A DNA stretch of 64,000 nt from GCA-003244245 sp050699635 (GCA_050699635.1 JBOHFK010000001.1:1-64000); one strand, 5' to 3'; shown: positions 33,862-42,800, counted from the stretch's first letter. Translations and numbers: made by a program. The notes: generated by a model not told the origin, from the letters alone.

Positions 33862-34902
33862 ATGGTTGGCATGGACACGGCGAACACTGAAGAAAGCCGG
33901 CAGCGCCGGCAAGCTGGTGACGCACTGCGCCGCTGGGCCGCCCAGGGCCGCCCCGCCGGGGTGGTACGGGTGCTGGAGCGGCACGGTTTCGGCACCGTCG
34001 CCACCGGGCAACTGCTGGCTGGCACCGGCGATGGGGACCGGGCCGGTGCGGTGTTCGAAGGCACCATGGACACCGTGGCGCTGCCGTTGCTCAGTTCCGC
34101 GGTGACCCTGCCCGGCACCGCGAAAGGGCATGTCACCGAGCCGGACGCGCTGGCCGCCGGGCTGGCCTGCAGCGGCGGCGCGCAGCTGCTGGGCCACCCA
34201 CTGCCCACGCCGGCTGCCGCCGCGTTGGGTACCTCGCTCGCCGATGGGGAACCGTGCGGTCTGGCGTCGACGGTCGACGGGTCGGCGGTGCTGGTGGCGT
34301 CCGGGTCCGGGTTGACCGAGGTCGTCGGCACACTGGGTAACCCCGAGGTGGACGAGGTGGTCCTGCGTCGGCTGCGTGAGCTGGCCCTGATCGGCGCGAC
34401 GGCCACCGAACAGGGTGACGCCGCAGGCACCTCGGTGCTGATCGACGTGTGGGTGCCGGTGACGACCATGCTGGTCGTGGGAGGTGGGGCGATCGGGGCT
34501 GCCCTATCGGCGCAGTGCGCGTTGCTGGGCTGGGCGGTACGCACCGAGACCGAGCTGGAGCCGGCGATCGCCGCGGCGAAGGAGTTCACCGCCGTCGACG
34601 TGCTGGCGTTACTCGACCACGGCCCGGCCTTCGACGCGGTGCTGATTGAGCTGTTGCGGACCCGGCGTGGTTTCTGTGGCGCGCTGGGATCCCGGCACAC
34701 CCAGGAGGTCCGGCGCCGCCGGCTCCGCACCGCTGGGATCACCGACGAGGAGCTGGCGCGGCTGCACGGACCGATGGGCCTGGACCTGGGCGCGGCCAGA
34801 CCCGCCGAGACGGCGGTGTCCGTGGTCGCGGAGGTGCTCGCGGTGCGCCGCGGCCGTTCCGGTGGCCCGCTCGCCGTCGCGGCAGGCCGCATTGGTGGGT
34901 GA
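33862..34902 (+). CDS. XdhC/CoxI family protein
   Basis: A 346-residue protein with N-terminal XdhC/CoxI domain (RWAAQGRPAGVVRVLERHGFGTVATGQLL) and C-terminal Rossmann domain (LVVGGGAIGAALSAQ; AIGSR-like FCGALGSRHTQEVRRRRL). XdhC helps insert sulfurated molybdenum cofactor into xanthine dehydrogenase-type enzymes. No molybdenum hydroxylase lies in the window. An alternative ATG is three codons downstream. Confidence 0.82.
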   Translation: MVGMDTANTEESRQRRQAGDALRRWAAQGRPAGVVRVLERHGFGTVATGQLLAGTGDGDRAGAVFEGTMDTVALPLLSSAVTLPGTAKGHVTEPDALAAGLACSGGAQLLGHPLPTPAAAALGTSLADGEPCGLASTVDGSAVLVASGSGLTEVVGTLGNPEVDEVVLRRLRELALIGATATEQGDAAGTSVLIDVWVPVTTMLVVGGGAIGAALSAQCALLGWAVRTETELEPAIAAAKEFTAVDVLALLDHGPAFDAVLIELLRTRRGFCGALGSRHTQEVRRRRLRTAGITDEELARLHGPMGLDLGAARPAETAVSVVAEVLAVRRGRSGGPLAVAAGRIGG

Positions 34903-34905
34903 CCC

Positions 34906-35526
34906 TTGCCCCTCGCGCTGATCCGGCTGGTGCTCGGAGCGGTGCTGGTGGGCGCTCTGGTCATCGGCGGCACGGTGTTCCGGGTGTGGCAGGTCGCCCG
35001 AGTCGATGATCGGGACAAGGCTGACGTCGTGGTAGTACTGGGCGCGGCCCAGTATGACGGGACGCCCTCGGCGGTACTGGGATCCCGGCTGGACCACGCC
35101 GCCCGGCTGTGGCGCGACGGGGTCGCTCCGGTGATCGTCACAGTCGGCGGTCGGCGGGTCGGCGACAACTACACCGAGGCCGAGGCCGGCCGCAAGTACC
35201 TCACCTCCTACGGGCTCCCCCAGGACGCCGTGGTGCCGATCGGGGAGGGCCGGGACACCCTGGAGAGCCTCCAAGCGGTGGCGCGCCGGGCCGGGAATGC
35301 GGGTTGGCACACCGCGGTGATCGTCAGCGACCCCTGGCACTCCTTGCGGGCCCGCACGATGGCCGACGACCTGGGCCTGACCTCGTGGACCTCGCCGACC
35401 CGAAGTGGCCCGATCGTGCAGACCCGCACCATCCAGGCCCAGTACATCGTTCGGGAAAGCGCTGCGTTGCTGCATTACCGGTTCACCCACGCCCCGGCCG
35501 AGTCGATCGGCACCGATCTGGGGTGA
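34906..35526 (+). CDS. SanA/YdcF (DUF218) membrane-anchored protein
   Basis: A 206-residue protein with one N-terminal transmembrane helix (LIRLVLGAVLVGALVIGGTVF) and a DUF218 domain (DVVVVLGAAQYDGTPSAVLGSRLDHAARLW; VIVSDPWHSLRARTMADDL). DUF218 proteins are linked to cell-envelope barrier function. The TTG start 3 bp after the XdhC-like stop implies coupling; its stop overlaps dgt. Confidence 0.8.
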   Translation: MPLALIRLVLGAVLVGALVIGGTVFRVWQVARVDDRDKADVVVVLGAAQYDGTPSAVLGSRLDHAARLWRDGVAPVIVTVGGRRVGDNYTEAEAGRKYLTSYGLPQDAVVPIGEGRDTLESLQAVARRAGNAGWHTAVIVSDPWHSLRARTMADDLGLTSWTSPTRSGPIVQTRTIQAQYIVRESAALLHYRFTHAPAESIGTDLG

Positions 35527-36794
35527 GCCCGGTGGGTGGCCCCTACACCGAACACGACTGGGCTCGGGCCCTTCGTGAGCCGGCGAAGCGGGCTGCCCTG
35601 CCCGGATCGGGACCGGAGCGCCGCAGCCCCTTCGCCCGGGACCGAGCCCGGGTGCTGCACTCCGCGGCGCTGCGGCGGCTGGCGGGCAAGACCCAGGTGG
35701 TCGGGCCGGGAGAGGGGGATGTGCCCAGAACCCGGCTCACCCACTCGCTGGAGGTCGCCCAGATCGGCCGGGGGATCGCCGTTGAGCTCGGTTGTGATCC
35801 CGACGTGGTGGAGACCGCGGGACTGGCGCACGACATCGGCCACCCGCCCTTCGGCCACAACGGGGAACAGGTCCTCAACGAAGTCGCCGCGGGTTGTGGT
35901 GGGTTCGAGGGCAACGCGCAGACGCTGCGGATCCTGACCAGATTGGAGCCCAAGCTGCTCGAACCCGCGACCGGGCGCAGCCATGGCCTCAACCTCACGA
36001 GGGCATCGCTGGACGCCACCGTCAAGTATCCGTGGCCGCGCGGCAACGGGAAGGTCAAGTTCGGCTTCTATGCCGACGACGCGGAGGTGTTCGGTTGGCT
36101 GCGCGACGGCGCGCCGGATGGGGTGCGATGCCTGGAAGCGCAGGTGATGGATTGGGCCGACGACGTCGCCTACTCGGTGCACGACGTGGAGGACGGGATC
36201 CTGGCCGGCCGGATCTCGCTGGAGACCCTGGGGGACCCGGTCGAGCGGGCACAGCTCGCTGGGCTCGCCGTCAAGCATTTCAGTGCGCTGCCCAGCGTGA
36301 AGCTGGAGGCCGCCGCGGTGGGCCTGCTCGCGCTCCCGGTGCTCGATGCCCTGCGCCGTTACGACGGATCGCTCGCCGCTCAGGTTGCGTTGAAGGAACT
36401 CACCAGCGAGCTGGTAGGGAGATTCGTTTCGGCCGTGGTGTCAGCCACCCTGACCCGGTTCGGGCCTGGTCCGTTGGGGCGTTACCGGGCGGATCTCGTC
36501 ATCCCGAGCCAGGTGGCCGCGGAGGTGGCGTTGCTCAAAGCGATGGCACTGCGATTCGTGATGAGCGACCCGCATCGACTGGCGATGCAGTCCGGGCAAC
36601 GGGAACTGCTGGCCGAGTTATGCGCTGGCCTGGCGCATCGGGCGCCGGACCCGCTTGACCCGGCGCTGGCCCTGGCGTGGCGGCATGCTCCCGACGACAG
36701 CGCGCGCCTGCGGGTGATCGTCGATCAGGTGGCTGCGCTGACCGACGCGCAGGCGCTGCGCTGGCACGCGGCGCTGGCGTCTCGCAACACGTGA
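35523..36794 (+). CDS. dgt: Deoxyguanosinetriphosphate triphosphohydrolase-like protein
   Basis: A 423-residue HD-domain enzyme: RRSPFARDRARVLHSAALRRLAGKTQV, H in RTRLTHSLEVAQIGR, HD in GLAHDIGHPPFGHNGEQVL and Asp in DWADDVAYSVHDVEDG form the metal site. It hydrolyses dNTPs to nucleosides and PPPi. The GTG overlaps the preceding stop. In mycobacteria it stands just before dnaG; here a later operon separates them. Confidence 0.93.
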   Translation: MSPVGGPYTEHDWARALREPAKRAALPGSGPERRSPFARDRARVLHSAALRRLAGKTQVVGPGEGDVPRTRLTHSLEVAQIGRGIAVELGCDPDVVETAGLAHDIGHPPFGHNGEQVLNEVAAGCGGFEGNAQTLRILTRLEPKLLEPATGRSHGLNLTRASLDATVKYPWPRGNGKVKFGFYADDAEVFGWLRDGAPDGVRCLEAQVMDWADDVAYSVHDVEDGILAGRISLETLGDPVERAQLAGLAVKHFSALPSVKLEAAAVGLLALPVLDALRRYDGSLAAQVALKELTSELVGRFVSAVVSATLTRFGPGPLGRYRADLVIPSQVAAEVALLKAMALRFVMSDPHRLAMQSGQRELLAELCAGLAHRAPDPLDPALALAWRHAPDDSARLRVIVDQVAALTDAQALRWHAALASRNT

Positions 36795-36811
36795 CCAACC
36801 ACGGTGACGAA

Positions 36812-37210
36812 TCAGTAGATCATCTGCTGATTGTCGTAGTACTTGAACTCGAGCAGGTTGTTCGAGGGGTCCTGGAGTACGAATGTGTCGTGCCCTTCGG
36901 GCCGGTGGTCGAAACGGCGGAAGGGGTGGGCGAAAAACGGCAGGTCGTGTTTCCTGGCCAGGTTGAGCATCCGTTCCCAGTCTTCCCGCTCCTGGAATGT
37001 GACTCCGAAGTGCCTGGGGTAGAGAGCCGGAGTCGAGTCGACGCGGTCGGAGAGGTGGCAGACGACCTGGTCGCCGAAGAAGTTCAGGGTGATGCGATCT
37101 GCATAGCGCCGGGCCAGCACGCAGCCAAGGCCTTCGACATAGAATCTTCGTGCCTCGTCCAGGTTCCGGGCCGGGATCGCCAAGTGGAACACAGTCGCAG
37201 AATTGCGCAT
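36812..37210 (-). CDS. VOC/glyoxalase-fold metalloprotein of the ComA operon
   Basis: A 132-residue vicinal-oxygen-chelate protein. FHLAIPARNLDEARRFYVEGLG supplies the first metal histidine, ALYPRHFGVTF a second, and DPSNNLLEFKYY the metal glutamate. Fold members include dioxygenases, epimerases and lyases; substrate unknown. The ATG overlaps the stop of the ComA-containing gene by one base (ATGA), making it the last gene of the ligase-acyltransferase-ComA operon. A GTG one codon upstream is an alternative start. Confidence 0.8.
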   Translation of the reverse strand: MRNSATVFHLAIPARNLDEARRFYVEGLGCVLARRYADRITLNFFGDQVVCHLSDRVDSTPALYPRHFGVTFQEREDWERMLNLARKHDLPFFAHPFRRFDHRPEGHDTFVLQDPSNNLLEFKYYDNQQMIY

Positions 37211-39135
37211 CACAGGATCACCGGCAGGGTGTCCGAGCGCAGGCCCCGCCGCAGCGTTTCGAGCGCTATCACCTCGTCGGCCCGCACATTGGCCAAGTTG
37301 GCCGAAGCACCGATCCGGCGGACGAAGTAGGTCTGCAGGTCTTTGTTCGGTGCCTCGAAGAGCAACCGGTCGAGATCTATACCAGAGCCGACGATCTCGT
37401 CAATCAACTCGTGGCGTGGTTCGCCGTCGGCGCGGCAGATCCCGCTCCGGCCGCTCTCCCGTGCTTCAGTCGTGACGAGGTGAGCGCCGGCGGCCAGGTC
37501 CTCCTCAATGAAGGCGATCCAGTGCACTGGTGCCAGCGCATCGGAACGCTCAGCGTCCTTGAAGCCGACCTCGCTGATCACGACAAACTCGCCGGCGAGC
37601 TTGGCCACCCACCGGGCTTTCTGGGCGTTGTCCAGAGGGATCGTGCCGTTGGACACCTCGACGTGAGTGGCGCCCAGGGCGCGGCACAGGGCGAGCCACT
37701 CCGACACCAGCCCATCCAAGGCGTAGCGCTCGAACAGAGTGCCGCCGAAGTAGAAGTCGATGCCGGCGCTGCGCAGTATGTCGATCTTCCGTTTGATGTC
37801 CTTGGTGACCAGGCAGGTGCCCCAGCCGAACTTCACAAGATCCACGAATTCCCCGACGCTGTCCACGGCATCCTCGAATTGACCGGTGAACATCCCGGGA
37901 TCGATGACCATCGTGAGCCCACGTTGCCGCGGCTTGGGATCAAGGTCTGGTAGACGTAGCTGGGTGTCGATCACGGTTTCCTCCTCGGATCTATCAGACT
38001 GGATGGATGCACTCGCTTGAGAACGGCGTTTTCCGGTGAGCACCAGGCTGAGCGGTCCGCGCCGCAGTAGCTCGACCACCGCCAGCGACGCCACGACTGC
38101 GACGACGAAGGCGATCATGGTCGACCAGAGCGCGGGCACCCGCGCGGACAGCCACACCGAAGGGCCCAGCGTCCACGCCCACAGCGCCATCGGATGCACC
38201 AGAAATATCCCGAACGAGCGGTCAGAGCTGATCTCGACGGCCCGTGAACCCGGGCCGGGGCCGCGCCGCGCGGCCCACGCCACGCCCAGGGCGAACAACC
38301 CGGTGACGACGGCCACGCACCAGGGCACCATCACCGGCTGGAATACATCCGAGGCCAGCAATGCGGGGGTGCCGCTGCGTACCGACCTCAGAAACCAGGC
38401 CTCGGCCGCGACGCCGGTGAGTAGAAGTGCCCCGAACACCAGCACCGGATGCCCGCGGACCGAAGCCTGCACCCGGTCGGCATGCAGCGCTGCCAGCCCG
38501 CCGAGCAGCAGGTAGAACACATAGCTGCCGACGAATGACCCGTCGTATGGCAGCAGCTTCGCGGCGATCCCGCTCGGCTGTGCCCCGTGCAGCATCGCAT
38601 CAATGCCGAGCTGGAGAACCGCTCCGATCGCCAGCAGCGCGAAACAGCCGCCGCGGCGCCCCGCCGATGCCCGCAGCAACCGCAGGAACAGCGGGAACAG
38701 CAGGTAGAACTGCATCGTGACGACCAGGAAGTACAGGTGGTACCAGGCCGTGCCGGTGAGCAGATTGCGCCCGACCTGGATGAGCGCTGCCGTGGGTGGT
38801 AGCGGTGTCGTGATCAGCCCCAGTCCACTGTAGACTACAGACCAGATCAGGTAGGGCACACCGACCAGCAGGAACCGGCGTCGCCAGAACGGCGCGACGG
38901 GCAGCCGGTGGCGGTAGCGGTGCACGAGCACGAATGCGGTGAGCGCGAAGAACGCCTCACGGGTGAAGTGCAGCAGCATCGCGGCGCCGGCCGCCGGCAC
39001 GCTGTCGGCCGGGTTGACGGTAGCCACGGTGTGCACCGCGATGACGCAGGCGAACGTCAGCACCCGAACCAGGTCCACTGCGTAGACGTGGCCCGGGCTG
39101 GCGACACGCGTGGCTGCTTCGGGGTGTCCCGTCAC
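37210..39135 (-). CDS. Acyltransferase 3 family protein fused to phosphosulfolactate synthase-like (ComA) domain
   Basis: One open frame of 641 residues. The N-terminal part (about 1-375) is a membrane acyltransferase of the AT3/OafA family with about ten hydrophobic helices (VDLVRVLTFACVIAVHTV, FTREAFFALTAFVLVHRY, WYHLYFLVVTMQFYLLFPL, SFGIFLVHPMALW). The C-terminal 254 residues match ComA: FVDLVKFGWGTCLVTKD, DFYFGGTLFERYALDG, ATHVEVSNGTIPL, VVISEVGFKD and a GLRSDTL end. ComA joins sulfite to phosphoenolpyruvate to give phosphosulfolactate. The usual NLGN motif reads NLAN. The GTG overlaps the ligase stop. A strong RBS and GTG inside may also produce free ComA. Confidence 0.72.
   Translation of the reverse strand: MTGHPEAATRVASPGHVYAVDLVRVLTFACVIAVHTVATVNPADSVPAAGAAMLLHFTREAFFALTAFVLVHRYRHRLPVAPFWRRRFLLVGVPYLIWSVVYSGLGLITTPLPPTAALIQVGRNLLTGTAWYHLYFLVVTMQFYLLFPLFLRLLRASAGRRGGCFALLAIGAVLQLGIDAMLHGAQPSGIAAKLLPYDGSFVGSYVFYLLLGGLAALHADRVQASVRGHPVLVFGALLLTGVAAEAWFLRSVRSGTPALLASDVFQPVMVPWCVAVVTGLFALGVAWAARRGPGPGSRAVEISSDRSFGIFLVHPMALWAWTLGPSVWLSARVPALWSTMIAFVVAVVASLAVVELLRRGPLSLVLTGKRRSQASASIQSDRSEEETVIDTQLRLPDLDPKPRQRGLTMVIDPGMFTGQFEDAVDSVGEFVDLVKFGWGTCLVTKDIKRKIDILRSAGIDFYFGGTLFERYALDGLVSEWLALCRALGATHVEVSNGTIPLDNAQKARWVAKLAGEFVVISEVGFKDAERSDALAPVHWIAFIEEDLAAGAHLVTTEARESGRSGICRADGEPRHELIDEIVGSGIDLDRLLFEAPNKDLQTYFVRRIGASANLANVRADEVIALETLRRGLRSDTLPVIL
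37972..37988 (-). promoter_or_regulatory. Internal ribosome binding site and GTG start for the ComA domain
   Basis: GAGGAGGAAACCGTG: a near-perfect Shine-Dalgarno 5 bp ahead of a GTG at 37974, in frame with the acyltransferase. From this start the ComA-like product is 254 residues, the normal length of ComA. Either two genes lost the stop codon between them, or both a fusion and a free ComA are made. Confidence 0.65.
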
Positions 39136-40616
39136 GGCGTGGACACCCGGGGACCTGGAGTCTCCTCCCGCAGCCGGCGGCGCAGCACCTTGCCAGTGGC
39201 TGACCGTGGCAACCCCGCCACGATCCGGAACTCCACCGGGCGTTTGACCCGGCTGAGTTGTCGTTCGCACCGCAATCGCAACCGGCCCACAAGCTGGTCG
39301 GCTTGCTCGACGTCCAGCGTCCGCATCGGTTGTATCCATGCCACCGGCACCGCCCCGAGCACCTGATGCGGGCACCCGGCGACGGCGGCCTCAGCCACCG
39401 CCGGCTCGCCGCGGAGAACCTCTTCCACCTCACCCGGATGCACCAGCTCGCCGCCGCAATTCACGACGTCATCGCAGCGGCCGGTGAGGTAGAGATACCC
39501 CTCGCCGTCCAATCGCCCGAGGTCGCCGGTGTCCAGCCAGCCCGCGGCGTCGAATCGCTCGGCAGCCACACCCTCAGCGTAGGGACTGATCACGCTCTCA
39601 CCGCGGATGCGAACCCGGCCTACCACGTCCCGGGCGCACTGCCGGCCGTCCGGCCCGACCACCTCGAGTTCCACCCCGGCCGGCCGGCCCACCGATCCCG
39701 GCGGGTGGCCGCCGCCCAGCGGAGTAGCGGTGATCTGGCTGGCTGCCTCGGTCATGCCGTAGCTCTCCACCACCGCAACCCCGGTCCGCCAGGCCAGCTG
39801 TGCGCGGGCCATGGCCGGCAGCGGCGCGGACGCCGAGCGGATGAACCGCAGAGCCGGGGGGACCATCGGGACGCTGTCCCGGGCGAGAATGGAGAGGATC
39901 GCCGGTACCGCATTCACCCAGGTGATCCCCTGCTCTGCCAGCAGTTGCCAGAACCCGGTGCGATGGAACCGCCGGTCGACCACCAACGTGCCACCTGCGA
40001 CAACGGTGGCCAGCAGCGCAACGACCTGGGCGTTGATGTGGAACAACGGCAGCGGGTTGAAACCACGGTCGGTAGCGGAGAGCTGGTGGTGGCTGACGAC
40101 GCACCGCGCGGCATACAGTAGCTGGCGTTCGGTGAGCACGACCGTTTTGGGCGTGCCAGTCGAGCCGGAGGTCAGTAACGCGACGGAACCCATCAGCCCG
40201 TTCGATGACTTTCTCGTCAGGTGAGCGTGGGCTGCTGGTTCGGAGGGCAGGCCAGTGGCGGGATTCACGCACAGACCCGAGGCGGACGGCCGATCACTGA
40301 TCACCAACCGGGGCCGCAGTGCGCGCCGCGTGCGGTCCGCTTCGGCGGGCGGAGCGGCCGGGTCGACGGGGGCCGAGCACCGCCCGGCGGCGATCACCGA
40401 GAGGTGCACGACGCAAAACGCGAGAGGGTCTTCGATATCGACGAGCACTCGGGCACCCGGCGGCGCCCCGGCGGCGTCGAGTTGCTGGCACCATACGTCG
40501 GCTGCGGTGTCCAGCACGGCGAAGTCGAAGGACCGCTGGCTGCGCGCGTCGGCCAGGCAACACTGGTGCGGCTGGCGGGCGGCCCGCTCAGCGAGAAGCT
40601 CACGAAGTACGGTCAC
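39132..40616 (-). CDS. AMP-dependent acyl/aryl-CoA ligase
   Basis: A 494-residue adenylate-forming enzyme: P-loop ALLTSGSTGTPKTVVLTERQ, the VVESYGMTEAASQIT motif, AGWLDTGDLGRLDGEGYLYLTGR, and the C-terminal lysine in LPRSATGKVLRRRL. It activates a carboxylic acid as acyl-AMP and probably acyl-CoA; substrate unknown. It is the first gene of the operon with the AT3-ComA gene (4-bp overlap) and VOC gene, and may supply the acyl donor. Start GTG. Divergent from a secreted esterase. Confidence 0.88.
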   Translation of the reverse strand: MTVLRELLAERAARQPHQCCLADARSQRSFDFAVLDTAADVWCQQLDAAGAPPGARVLVDIEDPLAFCVVHLSVIAAGRCSAPVDPAAPPAEADRTRRALRPRLVISDRPSASGLCVNPATGLPSEPAAHAHLTRKSSNGLMGSVALLTSGSTGTPKTVVLTERQLLYAARCVVSHHQLSATDRGFNPLPLFHINAQVVALLATVVAGGTLVVDRRFHRTGFWQLLAEQGITWVNAVPAILSILARDSVPMVPPALRFIRSASAPLPAMARAQLAWRTGVAVVESYGMTEAASQITATPLGGGHPPGSVGRPAGVELEVVGPDGRQCARDVVGRVRIRGESVISPYAEGVAAERFDAAGWLDTGDLGRLDGEGYLYLTGRCDDVVNCGGELVHPGEVEEVLRGEPAVAEAAVAGCPHQVLGAVPVAWIQPMRTLDVEQADQLVGRLRLRCERQLSRVKRPVEFRIVAGLPRSATGKVLRRRLREETPGPRVSTP

Positions 40617-40738
40617 AGGCGCATGCTGACCTGGTTACCTGAAAATCAGCTGGATGCGAACTGGGCATCCGCTGTGTCACGGGGTGCGAGGGCAATCGGG
40701 CCGGGCCCCATCGATCAGTCTCCGGGCTTGGCTACCTG

Positions 40739-41662
40739 GTGAGGACCTTCCTGGCGTTGGCCCTGACTGCGGTACTGGCGGTCATCGTGATTGCCGTCGG
40801 ACGCTCGTCCGTACCGGACCACCCGTTGTTGCTCCACCAGCAGACGGCCGGCCCGCCTGGACCTGTCACCGAGGTGCACACGGTGACCGTTGACGGCGTC
40901 CGGCGAACGTACCGTTCCATTGTCCCGGCCCAGCCGACCGGCGGGCTACCGCTGCTGATCGTGCTGCATGGGCGTGGCCAGTCCGAGCCTGCCGTGCTCA
41001 GCCAAACCGGGTTCGTCGAGTTGGCGCAGCGGCGGCAGGCCGTGCTGGTGTTGCCCGACGGGGAGCAGCGTTCCTGGAACGCCGGTCGTGGCTGCTGCGG
41101 ATTCGCCGCCTCCCACCAAGCCCGGGACGTACCGTTCGTGGCCGCGATCGTGGCCGATGCGGTGCACCGGTGGCCGATCGATGCCGCGCGGGTGTACCTG
41201 GTCGGGTACAGCAACGGGGGCAAACTCGCCTATAGCACGATGTGTGCGCATCCCACGCTTTTCGCGGCGGTAGCGACCTACGGCGCGGTGCCCTTGTCGC
41301 CCTGCCAGCCGGGCACGGCCGCGGTGTCGGTCTTGCTCGCCGCCGGCACCGCTGACCAGGTGCTGCCTTTCCACGGCAGGCCAGGTGGGCACCCACCGTT
41401 ACCAGCCGTGCCGGAGGCTGTGGCCTGGCTGCGGGCTCAGGACGGTTGCTCCGGCACGGTGCTGACCGGGCGGGACGGGTCGGCGGTGGTACAGCGATGG
41501 GCGGGTTGCACGGGTGGAACAGATGTTGAGTCAGTCAGCTATCCCGGGCTGGGACACGCCTGGCCTGCCAGGCCTCGCGGTGGGTCACCCGCGGCCGCGA
41601 CTGTGATGTGGGCGTTTCTCAGCCGGCACGGGGCACAGAATCGCCTCACGGGGCGTGGCTGA
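40739..41662 (+). CDS. Secreted PHB-depolymerase-like esterase
   Basis: A 307-residue alpha/beta hydrolase with N-terminal membrane/signal segment (FLALALTAVLAVIVIAVG). Motifs: LLIVLHGRGQSEPAVL, nucleophile Ser in YLVGYSNGGKLAYS, Asp in AAGTADQVLPFHG and His in YPGLGHAWP. Related to LpqC/feruloyl esterase-like enzymes that cleave esters outside the membrane. Divergent from the ligase with 122 bp between starts; a link to that operon is only positional. Confidence 0.82.
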   Translation: MRTFLALALTAVLAVIVIAVGRSSVPDHPLLLHQQTAGPPGPVTEVHTVTVDGVRRTYRSIVPAQPTGGLPLLIVLHGRGQSEPAVLSQTGFVELAQRRQAVLVLPDGEQRSWNAGRGCCGFAASHQARDVPFVAAIVADAVHRWPIDAARVYLVGYSNGGKLAYSTMCAHPTLFAAVATYGAVPLSPCQPGTAAVSVLLAAGTADQVLPFHGRPGGHPPLPAVPEAVAWLRAQDGCSGTVLTGRDGSAVVQRWAGCTGGTDVESVSYPGLGHAWPARPRGGSPAAATVMWAFLSRHGAQNRLTGRG

Positions 41663-42419
41663 CCCTGCCGGGGGTGGGTCCTCCGGATTCCAGGTGGCGG
41701 GGCACCAGTGCACCGAACAGCAGTCCGATAGTGGCCCACATCACCAGCTGGGTGCCCAGGGAGGCGATCCGGAAGTTCCACAGTACGGATGCTGGGAATG
41801 CGTCGGGGACTTCGTCGATGGCCGGTAGCAGGAATTGCGCCACAGCAAGGGCCACGATGAATGTCGCGCTCGCGGCCAGCGTCGCGTTCCAGGTACTCAG
41901 CCGCGACGTGAGCCGGCGGCCGAGATAGGTCGCTGCCACGGCCAACGCCAACGACAACGACACCATCCCGAAATACGTCCCGGTGCGCTCGCTGATCGTC
42001 TCGGCACTACCCACCGATGGCGGATTGGCAGGGTATTTGAGGAATGGCACGACGTAGACCACGAGATAGCCGACCAGCGCGAGCACGGCTGCCGTCGCCC
42101 GCGCAGACATCTGGCCGACGCGGCCGTATACGATCGCAAACGCCAGCGCGAACAAGCCCCCGAAGGCAACCGCGTACACCCCCACCGCGGTGGCCAGCCC
42201 GATGGTGCTCTGCACCGCGCGGCTGACCAGTTCCGGCTCCGGGCTTTCGCCCCGGATCACCTGCAACGCCGATTCGACATCGATCGCACTATCGATCGAC
42301 GGCTCACCGAAGATGAGGGCGAACACCAGCGCGGTCAGCCCGGCTGCCAAGCCGGACAGCATGCCGCGGACCAGCAACGTCCGCATCATGTCTCTGTGTC
42401 GATCATGACCCGTGCTCAT
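41646..42419 (-). CDS. cbtA: Cobalt transporter subunit CbtA
   Basis: A 257-residue membrane protein with five to six helices. LVRGMLSGLAAGLTALVFALIFGEPSID is the family start with an acidic loop; GQMSARATAAVLALVGYLVVYVVPFLKYPANPP follows. CbtA with CbtB is a predicted cobalt importer controlled by B12 riboswitches. An inner ATG (MMRTLLVRG, 42389) is an alternative start. It overlaps the 3' end of the convergent esterase by 17 bp. Confidence 0.88.
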   Translation of the reverse strand: MSTGHDRHRDMMRTLLVRGMLSGLAAGLTALVFALIFGEPSIDSAIDVESALQVIRGESPEPELVSRAVQSTIGLATAVGVYAVAFGGLFALAFAIVYGRVGQMSARATAAVLALVGYLVVYVVPFLKYPANPPSVGSAETISERTGTYFGMVSLSLALAVAATYLGRRLTSRLSTWNATLAASATFIVALAVAQFLLPAIDEVPDAFPASVLWNFRIASLGTQLVMWATIGLLFGALVPRHLESGGPTPGRVSHAP

Positions 42420-42438
42420 ATCGTCGTTGACCCGGCCG

Positions 42439-42645
42439 TCAGTGGCAGGGAAACCCGAGCAAGTGCCTGCCGTCGTGCACGAATTCGTGGACATAGTGAC
42501 CCGAGATGATAGAGACCGCGCCCTGCTCGGTGCCGACGAAATACAACAGCAGCAGACCGAGGACGGTGATGAAGATCCCCCAGGGCAGGATCTCCCGAAA
42601 GGGGATGCGAATCGGGATCGGCGCGGGAACGGAGATGGCGCTCAC
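42439..42645 (-). CDS. cbtB: Cobalt transporter subunit CbtB
   Basis: A 68-residue protein with one transmembrane helix (LPWGIFITVLGLLLLYFVG) and a His-rich end (SGHYVHEFVHDGRHLLGFPCH) that can bind cobalt. The two genes cbtB-cbtA are 19 bp apart, behind the cobalamin riboswitch. GGAGGT lies in front of the start. Confidence 0.9.
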   Translation of the reverse strand: MSAISVPAPIPIRIPFREILPWGIFITVLGLLLLYFVGTEQGAVSIISGHYVHEFVHDGRHLLGFPCH

Positions 42646-42667
42646 GGTGGTACCTCCCTGGGTTGAC

Positions 42668-42800
42668 GCGACCCACTAGCGGTGGTCACGACGGCGGAGT
42701 GTCTGACTCACGGACCCGGGCCTGGGTACCGTTCACAGTGGCGCGACCGTGCCGGGCTTGCACCGGCTTACTCCAGTTCGTCGATCACGTGACGGTAGGC
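42668..42800 (-). ncRNA. Cobalamin riboswitch
   Basis: On the minus strand the sequence GGTGCAAGCCCGGCACGG TCGCGCCACTGTGAACG carries the B12 box (positions 42735-42760), and GTCCGTGAGTCAGACACT follows, both hallmarks of AdoCbl riboswitches. It lies directly upstream of cbtB. With cobalamin bound it should switch the cobalt importer off. Outer boundaries are estimates. Confidence 0.88.

Noticed and set aside
32410..34197. 595-codon minus frame opposite glyS
   Set aside because: Antisense shadow of glycyl-tRNA synthetase; no motif or ribosome binding site.
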